In this document: one piece after another, positions 25,164 to 34,618 of the stretch
How positions within the stretch are numbered: position 1 is the first letter of the stretch
Layout of the letters: every line of letters begins with the position of its first letter
Origin: Cadophora sp. MPI-SDFR-AT-0126
Taxonomy: Eukaryota > Ascomycota > Leotiomycetes > Helotiales > Ploettnerulaceae
Assembly: GCA_020747065.1 (NCBI GenBank)
Contig: JAGMVK010000001.1
Location: 3,472,001-3,536,000 of the forward strand
Length of the DNA: 64,000 bases
Direction of reading: 5' to 3'
Notes under the pieces: generated by a model
The model's database searches: none
What the model saw: only the letters and a program-made list of their open reading frames with translations
Told to the model about the DNA's origin: nothing
Program-made: the position numbers and the translations under genes

Positions 25164-27425
25164 ATGCTTTGTGGCGCTTGCATTGGCTTGGGTCAAGCCA
25201 TCGATGATTTATTTGTTCCTAAACCTTACTTTCACAGCGAAGTAATTGAGATTAATGGTGTTGAAAAGTTAGGGTACTACGCAGCCTGATTGTGTCTTTG
25301 CTAATTTCCTGCCTTCTCAGAAGCATCCGCTTACAAGCCGAAGGATACCGTCACCATGAATCAATATCCAGCATGATCGAGGCTGCTGAAGCGGGCTGCG
25401 AACTATGCAACTTGTTGCTCGAAGAAACGAGAACTTCACGAAGAGGAGTTGTGACATCTCTCGATTTGGAGCAAAGACCGATCTATGCGCGTGTTCTGAA
25501 TGTTCCAAATAAGTTCAATAGCAATAGCGCTTCGATGATAATCTTCTACCAAAGCGATCCGAACGATCCACCGGATATAAAGTGTCTGAGCACCGTCTTG
25601 GGCATATATGCATATCCAGGTATGTTCTCGTCGCTACTGCTTTCACCAAAACTCGAGATTGAGCTGTGTAGATGATCCAGCTTCCAAGTTAGGCTTCATT
25701 AGAGGAGAGCCTGTACAGCCTCATGTAACTGTCAATGCTTACGCTATAGCCAAGACGTGGATCGAAGACTGCATCAAATCACACCCATGTTGCCGCTATT
25801 CCTCAGATTTCTTTCCGCCGCGAGTCATTTATGTAGGTCCTAGCGATGGATCTGAAGAGCCACGGCTTGTAATCGATGAGACATTGAGAGCTCCCTGGGT
25901 AGCAATTTCCCATTGTTGGGGAGGGCGGATATCTTCGGCCACTCTACATTCGAATATTGACACGAGATTAGAAAAGCTACCCATGTCACATCTTCCTGCA
26001 ACATTCCAAGATGCAATCACGATAACGAGAGAGCTTGGATATCGGTACTTGTGGATTGATGCTCTGTGCATCCTCCAGGACTCCCAGTCAGATTGGCGAG
26101 GCCACCTTCCTTACATGGGAAACATCTATCAGTTCGCAGTGGTCACAATTGCCGCCGATGTTGCAAGTGACTCTGACACTGGGATCTTATTGGAACGAAA
26201 ACTGGCTGCTATCAGTGTACCTGTCCCATATCGAAGCCAAAACCGCGGGACAGAGGGAGTGGTGTATTTCCGGCCTGTACTAGATGCATCTCCTAGAGGG
26301 CCAATTCAAACCCGAGGATGGACGCTCCAGGAAGATCTTCTTTCCGTACGCAGCCTCTATTTCTCAGTTGATCAGCTTCTGTGGCAATGTCAAACCAAAA
26401 CCATGATTGAAGGAGAATATGATCCACCAACCGACCAGGGAAACCACAGTGCTGGATGGGATGATGCCCCCTTGAAGCAATCTTTCCTCCTCCCTGATGG
26501 CCAGTTTGCTACAGAGATGGACGCTTCTCTATCTCCATTAGACCAATCTTATTCTACTCCTTCCGGAAGAGCTCTCGACCACTGGTACTCCATAGTGAAC
26601 GAGTACGTGAAAAGAGGTCTTACTGTGGAGCAAGATAGATTTCCGGCTCTGTCGGGAATCGCGAGACAAATCGAGAAACGCACTGGTTACCAGTACATAG
26701 CCGGACTATGGAAAGAAGACATTCAGGTTGGTTTGTTATGGTCGTCCAATGGCGTTGGTCAGAAGCGCGAGAATATTGAATGCCCTTCCTGGAGCTGGGC
26801 AGGTGTTGCCTTTCCCAGCTCGACAATATCAAATAGTCCATACAACATCTGGTGTGGTGCACGCTCGTTAACGAGGACACCAATCTCGGCCACGATACAC
26901 AGCAAAGCTCTGATCAGAGAAATTGATCTCGATGCATCTAGCGGCGATTCTTATGGAGTGATCAAATGGGGGACGTTGACTATCGAAGGGAAGATTCAGA
27001 CCGCGAGAGACTGGCTTTCTCGGCATTCTCGACCGCTTCTCTACAAGGAGGGTCAGCGTTTCGACCTGTGCGACTTGATCAAATTAAGACCTTACGCAGA
27101 ACCTATCACAGATTCTCCACATGTACTTTGTGCACTTGATTTCCACGATCACTGGCCGCAGAACTGGACAAGAGAGAACCAAGCACAATTCGAAGCGGGA
27201 ATTTCATTCCTTCAGATTTATCGCGTATCTGGACCCATAGACCCGTCTCGCCTGAACCGCTGGATCTATGATCGTATTTACAAAAAGCTGGGTATCGCTT
27301 ATGCATTAATTCTGGAATCCACTGGCAATGAAGGAGAATACAGACGGCGGGGCGTAGCTGAGATACCTTGTGAAGAAGGAATGGCTGATGATGGATGGGA
27401 TGTCCGAGTTGTCAAGATCGTCTAG
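25164..27425 (+). CDS. HET-domain protein (Cys-rich N-terminus subtype)
   Basis: Predicted incompatibility / cell-death protein of the HET subtype common in large fungal HET expansions. Three exons (25164-25273, 25321-25619, 25672-27425) give 720 aa. The N-terminus (MLCGACIGLG; AGCELCNLLLEE) has the paired CxxC motifs usual before this subtype. The HET block reads WVAISHCWGG, LPATFQDAITITRELGYRYLWIDALCI, then PYMGNIYQFAVVTIAA, and TRGWTLQEDLLSVRSLYF. It ends with PSWSWAGVAFPS and a long C-terminal region. Core residues are intact, with no stops or frameshifts. The start was set at the ATG before the CxxC motif; an in-frame upstream extension without homology exists and is less likely. It lies head-to-head with the cyclase-family gene. 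Confidence 0.92.
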
Positions 27426-28384
27426 AATCCTGCAATAAAGAAAGATGTGTACAGTGCAAGAGCTATCAGGATATGAACGAAACTCTCCGATACCCAATTA
27501 ATTCGAACGATAGGTGGTCCCACACGTGTGAACCCCACTAAAATCAAGGGACATTGGGGGAAGCGAAGTGAGCGCCGCCGCTCTTGAATAACAACGTCAA
27601 TCTTATTGAGATTAAAAAAAAGTAAGCTCCAATATCGACGCCGAAGAAACTGGTAATCTCTTCAACTGGAGATATATACCAACTTTGACTTCATATCTTA
27701 CCATGTAGCTATCAAGATACTTGCCAGCTCGTACAGAGAACATAGTCCGGCCTCACACCACCCTCACATATATGCTGCTTCTAAAGTACGTCAAATTGTT
27801 GACATAATCGCTCTCAACTCAACTTCAAGTTCGCAAATAACTTTTAGAGTTTTCAGTATTGCTCAAACGGGGTTGAGCGGTACTTTTGAGAGAGGGGTGT
27901 TGCGCCAAGCAGACCACTTTCCACAGATCTCCTGCACAAGAAGCTTTAAATAACGACCAGACTTCGCTGACAAGCATGATTCGCTGTCAAAGCCACCAGT
28001 AGTGTGACAAGCATCAAGATTCAATTTCATCCAATCTGCGGAGAGACTGTTGATCGCTAAAACGAAGGATCGGCTTGGCGACTCGGGGCTGTGGACGCCA
28101 CACAAGGCTGCAGTAGCGCTACCACGGTTCCAAGACGGGTCATCTCGAAAGCCTCCCTTGATACACGAGACATTTGAAATATAGATAACGGGCACCCCTC
28201 ATGCTTGAATCCTTCTGCTTTGGTTTTGGGCTTGGCAGTTGACGGTTACGACATCGATGTGAGTGAGAGCATTGCGCGAAGAGGCTGTACACTAGAGCTG
28301 TTTATCGATTTGGAATTCCGCCGTCTAATTGGACTTCCCAGGATATACACGATTATCTGGTCCAATTGAAAGTTCAGGTTCACG
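27426..28384. other. Intergenic, with one doubtful minus-strand frame
   Basis: The 5' flank of the Kre9-like gene and the 3' flank of a HET gene. A minus-strand frame at 27863-28195 (about 110 codons, five cysteines, GTG rather than ATG at its head) reads smoothly but has no start, signal peptide or recognised domain. It could be a terminal exon of an unseen gene or chance; it is not called as a gene. Confidence 0.35.
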
Positions 28385-29201
28385 ATGAAGCTCCTTGAGA
28401 CTCTGATTTTCATTGGAACCTTTGCGCCCATAGCCAGCGCATTCTCTTTATGGCGCCGAGCAGATGCAGTAGTCCCAGTATCACCAAGAGCAGGAGATAC
28501 CATCTTCACAAATTCCAATTGGGACATCCTGTGGACCTCAAACGGTGATCGTAATGTCACGATTACTCTCCAGCAAGGAGAGATGCCGAATCTGAGTTTA
28601 GCACACGTCATTACAGGTAAGACTTCTGTATAAATGCCAGCAATATCATCGCTCTTTGAGTTTTTTGACTAACATAAGTGTCTTGATAGAATCAACACCA
28701 AACAATGGCTCATATGCCTGGCGTGCCCGAGAAGACAGCTACCTCCGCGCCTTATTCCGCAGTAACGCTCCCACCAGCGGCTGCAACTACACTATGCAGT
28801 TCCGTACCAACGGCGAGACTTTCTATTCGGACTTCTTCTCCATCTTCAATGAAGAAGACGGAGGCATAACAGCAAACATGTCCTGTGACGGAAATACTCG
28901 ATCAGATACAAATTCTAGTTCTAGCCCAGCAGCGAAGGCTGGTAGTGGTGGGGGATTCTCGACAGGTGCGCTTGCTGGAGGAATTGTGGGTGCGGCGGTT
29001 GGGATGGCTTTGCTTCTGGGAGCGCTATTCTTCTTAGCGCTGAAGAAGGATTGGATTGTTACGGGGAAGGAATGTAGGAGGAGGGTCGATCAACGGGGAG
29101 TGGCTGCAGGCGGAGAAGCTGGACAGTTTTTGCCGAAGCAAGAGGTGCATGAACAGCATGCTCCACAGATTGGTGGTGAGGCGATTTATCAGATGCCGTA
29201 G
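28385..29201 (+). CDS. Kre9/Knh1-like extracellular domain, single-pass membrane protein
   Basis: Probable surface sensor or wall-associated protein. Two exons (28385-28616, 28690-29201) give 247 aa. A signal peptide (MKLLETLIFIGTFAPIASA) is followed by an immunoglobulin-like domain of the yeast wall-synthesis Kre9/Knh1 N-terminal type: SPRAGDTIFTNSNWDILWTS, VTITLQQG, and SYLRALFRS. A short Ser/Gly linker leads to one membrane helix (GALAGGIVGAAVGMALLLGA) and a basic stop-transfer (LKKDW). A ~50-residue cytoplasmic tail ends the protein. Many fungal relatives end in a GPI signal; this one has a true cytoplasmic tail, as in Wsc-like receptors. The ligand is unknown. It converges with the hydrolase gene (158 bp between stops). 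Confidence 0.82.
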
Positions 29202-29359
29202 TGGGAGGGTACCCGAATGTCTGCTTTCTTCAGGCGTAGATCCAATACATAATACTATCCAATGAGGTGCGATGCTCCAACTCGGAGCATACAACGTTTT
29301 GAGCGAGGTCTTCGCAAACGGAAACGAGCTCCCAACCACAACAAAATTCCCGACCCAGC

Positions 29360-30313
29360 TCAAGACTGAGCAAAACTCTTAGGAGATCCAAATCTCGTCA
29401 ACCAACCAAAAACTTCAATCGCAAATCGTCCAGGCTGATCCAGCATGACCAAATGACCCGCATCTGGAATGAAAGCCTTCTCCTTGAATTTTTCACCTAG
29501 CCGCTTGATAAAATCCTCTACTTTCTCTCTTGGGATCCACTGATCTTGCTCTCCCCACACAACTTTCACATCACATCTCACTCGTCCATAAAAATCCGCA
29601 TCCAGCATCTCCGCCACATCGCCATCATTAGCCTGCGCGATCTGTCTCACGAAACTACGCTGACCTTCCCCATCGCCTTCGATCCAAGGCTTGACAAGAG
29701 CATCTTCCCACCCTGCGAGTAAGACTCTGGGATCATGAACCGCGCTCTGAGTCACAGCTCTAACAACTGCTTCGAATATGCTTGGTGGCAGTTGCAAAAA
29801 TGTCCTTGATTCTGACCGTGCCAATTTGTAGAAGCCATCTCCCCAAGGCAGGACACAGTTGGCATCGACAAGCATCATGGTATCGAACTCGCACTCATGT
29901 AGGAGATGAGCACGCAAGACTATCGTTCCGGCTATATCATGGGCCATCACTGCCGGTGCTGGATTGCCTGTTTTGCCGTCGAGCTTTGCGTGCTTGAGAA
30001 GCTCTGATAGAGCAAGGGCTTGGAATTTCACGGATGTGTCGCCGAGAAAGCCACTTTCGGGAACGGTAGCGCTGCGACTATCATCGAGATGTTGCGATTG
30101 TCCATAGCCTGGGAGGTCGTATACGAGGATTTGATATGAGCCCTTGGCTAGAAGAGCTTCTATCGTGGGTTTGAAGACAATTGATGACCAGGGTGTGCCG
30201 TGAACGAAGACCACACATTTCGCTTTGCGAGAGGATGCAGAGGTGTTGTCTGATTTTAGGACATTGTATCGGATATCCCAGTTCTGGAAACTGAATGATA
30301 AAGGTAGTTCCAT
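29360..30313 (-). CDS. Alpha/beta hydrolase with Asp nucleophile (dehalogenase/epoxide-hydrolase-like)
   Basis: 317 aa from the ATG at 30313, intronless. The oxyanion-hole motif is VFVHGTPWSS. The nucleophile elbow reads AHDIAG, so the nucleophile is Asp, as in haloalkane dehalogenases and epoxide hydrolases, not Ser as in esterases. The acid strand is VVWGEQDQWIP, and the catalytic His is in DAGHLVMLD. A variable cap domain lies between. The frame is open for another 53 codons upstream to 30472, with internal ATG choices; the 30313 start is preferred because homology-like sequence (FSFQNWDIRYNVL) begins just after it. Its neighbour SDR lies upstream on the same strand, 240 bp away, so the two could be co-regulated. 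Substrate unknown. Confidence 0.85.
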   Translation of the reverse strand: MELPLSFSFQNWDIRYNVLKSDNTSASSRKAKCVVFVHGTPWSSIVFKPTIEALLAKGSYQILVYDLPGYGQSQHLDDSRSATVPESGFLGDTSVKFQALALSELLKHAKLDGKTGNPAPAVMAHDIAGTIVLRAHLLHECEFDTMMLVDANCVLPWGDGFYKLARSESRTFLQLPPSIFEAVVRAVTQSAVHDPRVLLAGWEDALVKPWIEGDGEGQRSFVRQIAQANDGDVAEMLDADFYGRVRCDVKVVWGEQDQWIPREKVEDFIKRLGEKFKEKAFIPDAGHLVMLDQPGRFAIEVFGWLTRFGSPKSFAQS

Positions 30314-30553
30314 GATCTTCAACTCAAAGGAGGATGTATTTGGAACCTGTAGAAGATTTGAGGTTGAAATTGGATCTTGTACGTACTTCCAAGAATCAGC
30401 AATTACGTCAGTGATCCACGCCTCGCTTACAAACAAGTAACGCCTTTTCCATGACAACAATCTCGATGACATGGTTGAAAATGAGGAAAGATTGTGGATT
30501 TTAATCTACTATCACCACAAAATTAAAAGAGTCCCGCATTACCTCCAGCGCTC

Positions 30554-31429
30554 TTACTCCCAAAGCTCCTTCGTCGCCGTAGCCAACCACCTATTCGACT
30601 CGCTGGAAAACTCTGGAGGCTCCTGAAAATGCACCTGATCCAGACTCGTTTCCGCAACCTTACCAGACAAGCTTGGATCGTCCAAAAACATATCGTACGC
30701 TCGAATCAGCGTGCTCATAGGAGTTATGTGCTCTTTCGGAAATTTAGCAAGAACATCTTTGGGCGCCAGACCTGTCGGGACAAATGCCGGACAGATGCAA
30801 TTGACTGTGATATCTTCGCGGCTAAAGCGAGCTCCTGTTGCGCGTGTGAATCCTACTAATGCATGCTTCGCTGCTGTGTAGAGTGGATCGGACTCCATTG
30901 GACTGTGAATGTGGTCAACACACATCTTGGATCATCGCAAGTCAAATCAGCGCAAGAATAGTACTTACTACAACCCCGCCATCGATGAAGTGATAACCAC
31001 CTTCCCACCTTTCTGCTCTTTATTCTTCCTCGCATAATGCTTGAATAACCACACACCTTGCACCACCGCATCTAAATCCACTTTCAACGTCGTCATATCA
31101 AATTCCTTTGGCACCCCATTCTCATCCAGCTCCTCATTCTGCTCATAAAAGTCTTTCGTCCCCGCGATTCCAGCGTTCGCTGCAAAGAAGTCCAAACGAC
31201 CGCCGCCCCATTCGAAGGCTTTGGAGAATAGTTGGGCTTGTTGTGAATATATGGAGACGTTGGTTGGGATGAAGAGAACGGAAGAGCCGAGTTCAGCGGA
31301 GACTTCTGTACCGAGTTTGGCATTGACGTCGACCATTACGACGAGCCAGTTCTTAGAGACAAGGTGCTTGGTTAAAGCTAGACCTATGCCGGATGCTGCG
31401 CCCGTGATGATTGCTACAGGTTTGGACAT
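30554..31429 (-). CDS. Short-chain dehydrogenase/reductase (15-PGDH-like SDR)
   Basis: NAD-dependent alcohol dehydrogenase of the type annotated as 15-hydroxyprostaglandin dehydrogenase-like. Two exons (31429-30969, 30902-30554; 66-bp intron) give 269 aa. It shows TGAASGIG near the N-terminus, Asp at the end of beta-2 (VMVDVN, favouring NAD), ANAGIAG, the catalytic Ser in VVITSSMAG, and YTAAK. The intron splits the codon for Tyr in MAGLYPMESDPLY. After the active site, NCICPAFVPTGL is typical. The ATG lies directly before the Rossmann fold. Tandem GCGGGGTA boxes sit about 270 bp upstream. It is on the same strand as the alpha/beta hydrolase downstream and the P450 upstream, a possible small catabolic or tailoring group. 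Confidence 0.92.
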
Positions 31430-31695
31430 GATGAATTGGATATTATCCAGAAGAGATATGGATCGAACAGCGTTGGTGCTTCGACATGCGTGAAAAGGAT
31501 GCAAATGGGATGTAGAATGTCTACGATGAACACTAAGAACGGTAGCGTAGGCTAAGATTCATAGAGAAGAAGCAATTCAGCTACAGCTTACTTCATCGAA
31601 TAGAAAGATGGTGCAGGTAGTGAATACGTGCTTTTACTTGCCAGGACTGTATTGACCGGACAACCCCCTTTTCTGCTAAGCGAGCATTCATTGAG

Positions 31696-31761
31696 GCGGG
31701 GTAGCGGGGTAACTCCAAAAAAGCACCCCACCACCTCACTTTCTGACCCCAATTGTGGGGT
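31696..31761. promoter_or_regulatory. Cluster of GCGGGGTA / GTGGGGT boxes upstream of SDR
   Basis: Two GCGGGGTA boxes lie directly in tandem (31696-31711), followed by ACCCCACC (about 31725) and a near-perfect 16-bp palindrome ACCCCAATTGTGGGGT (31746-31761). All contain SYGGRG cores on one strand or the other. The cluster is 270-330 bp before the SDR start and about 210 bp beyond the P450 stop. Binding by CreA/Mig1 or another C2H2 factor is inferred. Confidence 0.45.
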
Positions 31762-31967
31762 AGATAATTCAGGATGCTGAGGAATCGGCAGCATGTGTCC
31801 GATGCCTGCAGAAAGCGAGATTGACCAAGAGAATCTTGTAATTCAGCTACCGTCTTTGGAATACAACAGCTAGCAATGCTGCGACGAGCAGGTCAACGCA
31901 GTTAATGATGATCTGGAGTCAGAAGATTTGAAGATAAAGGACATCAATCCGCCCTGCAAATTTGAAG

Positions 31968-33737
31968 TTAAGAACCCGTAACCATCCCATTCACATCAAC
32001 CTTGGTAGCCCCCAAGAAGAACCCATCCCGTTGAGCCTTCGTCCACTCATCTCTCACCACCCTCGCTCTCTGCTCGTCTCTAGGAATAAAACGTACCTGG
32101 AAGGGTTTCGGCAGGGTATTCGCCCCCAGCTCATACGCATCATCCGAGGTATCAACAACCTGTATTGACCCATCGGGATTCAAACCAGGCTCAATCTTGA
32201 ACGCCCACAAGATCTTCGCCAATGTGATGTATAGACTGTTCTCCGCAAGATGCATGCCAGGACAGATCCTACGTCCACCACCAAAATCAAAATGGTCGCG
32301 AGCATACGGATCGGGATGACTCGCATATGCCCCGGCTTTGTATGGGTGGTTGAGATATCGTTCGGGTCTGAATTCGTAGGGTTCTTCGTAACGAGTCGCG
32401 TCCATGTGAAGTGCATATTGGTGGATACTGACGATTGTGCCTTTGGGAATATAGAAATCCTTGTAGATGACATCGGCGGTTGTATAGTGAGGAGTTCCGA
32501 TGTTGGTCACTGGGCGGATTCGGAGGATCTCTTTGACCATTGCGCGGATGTAGGGAAGCTCGCTTTCGTGCTCGAAAGTTGGTGATGCGGATGAGCCAAC
32601 TACCTTGTCAAGTTCGGTATGCGCTCGCTTTTGAACGAGTGGATTTGCCGCGAGATATAGAATCAAGCTGTTGAGGGATGAAGAAGTGGTTTCTGACCCG
32701 GCCTGATCCATCATTAGAAAGGAGATCAGTCACCAGTGGACCGCTGAAACGTACCTCAATCATCGTACCTGCCACAAACGCTGCCTGAACTTCACCAATA
32801 TCCTGCTTCTTATAATCCGTTTCGGCGAACTGCTTGACAAAACACTCAGGAGCTGACTTGGTGTCGATTTGTACCATCAAATTGTTCCAGAGCTTCGTCC
32901 ATATCTTGACTTGTCTCTGCTGATACCGCAATGCTCGTGCCCTCCACCATTGAAGAGACACCGGGATTTTCGCAAGAGGAGGTATCAAATCAGCTAAGAA
33001 TGCCCCGGGAGCGGTGCTGTCGGAGAACTCTTTCATGAGACCATAGATTTCTCTGACATCTTCGCAGTCCTAGCATTCGTCTATCAGTTATCGTACACCA
33101 ATTTTATTCTGTCCCGACAAGAGAATGAGATACACACCCATTTCGGTACTCTTCGGCCATATGTTGATGTCAGGACGACAGAAGTTGAGTAACGCCTGAT
33201 ATGCATGTAGAAATCCTCCTGGTTCTCATTCTCCGTCAACAAATCAAACAGCAACTGCTTCGCTTCAAACTCTTGCGACGGCCTGTACAGATCAGACACC
33301 TTTGGGGTGAGCAATTTATGCACAATCGCTCTGAGCTTCCGCCACGTAGGAGTATATCCCATCAGGAGGAAACGCATGCCACCACTGATAATATCGCTCC
33401 CAACAGGCATCGGAGGCCGGCTGGATGTAACGGCACTCTGCTTGTCGATGATCTCCTTAACGGCCGTTGGGGAGTTCAAATAAACCCAGTTTTCCCATCC
33501 GATTTGCACCTGCATAATCTCGCCATACTTGTCTGCCCATGCTTTCAAAATCTTTTGTGGTTGTGGACCTAATTGAAGCGTGTTTCCAACCAAAGGAAGC
33601 CCTCTGGGACCTGGTGGTCGACGGAGCCCCTTGGGAACTCGACGCGAACGGAATTGGTAGAAGGCTATTGCGCAGAGGCATGCCAAAGAACCTAAGTACA
33701 AGGAGAGGCGGAGATCTAGCAGCTGGAACAGAGCCAT
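31968..33737 (-). CDS. Cytochrome P450 monooxygenase
   Basis: ER-anchored haem mono-oxygenase, 549 aa from three exons (33737-33138, 33069-32755, 32702-31968). It has an N-terminal membrane anchor (LSLYLGSLACLCAIAFY), a proline-rich hinge (RRPPGPRGLPLVGN) and the WRKLRAIVH helix C. The I-helix oxygen-binding region is interrupted by the second intron at MIE/AGSETTSS. The helix K ExxR is KEILRIRP, a PERF-like block is FRPERYL, and the haem-binding loop is FGGGRRICPG with the Cys ligand. All required residues are present. It resembles the fungal P450s of aromatic and polyketide metabolism by eye, but I do not assign a CYP family. It is divergent from a HET gene, with 881 bp between starts. Confidence 0.94.
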
Positions 33738-34073
33738 GATGATTGAATACGTTTGCTCTATGACAGATTTTGGGGAATGATGCAAGGAAGAGAAAAAGTT
33801 ATCCTGTAGTGAATTATGAAGCTGAATCTGTAGCTAACTGGAGCTATATTGACGGGATATTCTCATTCAAGCTTAGCTGGTGGATATCACTGAGTGCTGG
33901 TTCAGAGCGCTCCAATTCCACAATTTCTCGAACAAACTGCCGGCACCCCAGAGTTGAGTGGATCTTCAGGCTCTATGTGGGGAGCTTCCGGAGGAAAGAA
34001 GGCTTCTGACGGCCGAGACGATTTGGCACGTATGAACTCAATTTCCAGTTGGGGTTCCGTGAGCCAGGGTTAT

Positions 34074-34108
34074 TACCCCGCATGCCTCCATCAGGACAGT
34101 GCGGGGTA
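34074..34108. promoter_or_regulatory. TACCCCGCA...TGCGGGGTA inverted repeat in divergent promoter
   Basis: Perfect 9-bp arms (34074-34082, 34100-34108) with a 17-bp spacer, in the 881-bp region between the P450 (-) and a HET gene (+). The half-site TGCGGGGTA also occurs at 50608. The rest of 33738-34618 shows no gene. Confidence 0.45.
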
Positions 34109-34618
34109 GAGGATTAGCGAGTACAGCCAGTACCACTTGTAAACAAAGCACTGCAAGTCGCCAGCCGTTTATCTGTCATTGTATCTTCCTGTCGCAAAGA
34201 CGTAACCAATTTCCATTGCCGAATTTCAGCGCTGATCCGAAAACGAAGTCACAGCATCAGGGAACACTCTTCGGTGGCAGCTAGGTTGCTTTGTCGCAGA
34301 CATCTCGTCCATCATAATACATAAACCGCTGTCATCATCTCTGCAGGCTAGTTCCACCATTGAAGAAACACAATAGAACTATGTTTTATATGCAACCAAT
34401 ACAACTCGATGCGCCATGTAGACATATTTGCTTTTCAGCGCTCACAAACAAGATGAGACACGTGTGCCTGAAACGTGGCTGAAAGCTGAAAGCTGAACAC
34501 CTGAAGCAACATCTTTGAAAAATTTTCTCTTGCGTCATGAACTCGTCTTCAATCACTTGCCTCGATACCAAGACTGTGTGCCAAGATAATAGCCGGATTA
34601 TTGTCAACAAAGGACAAA

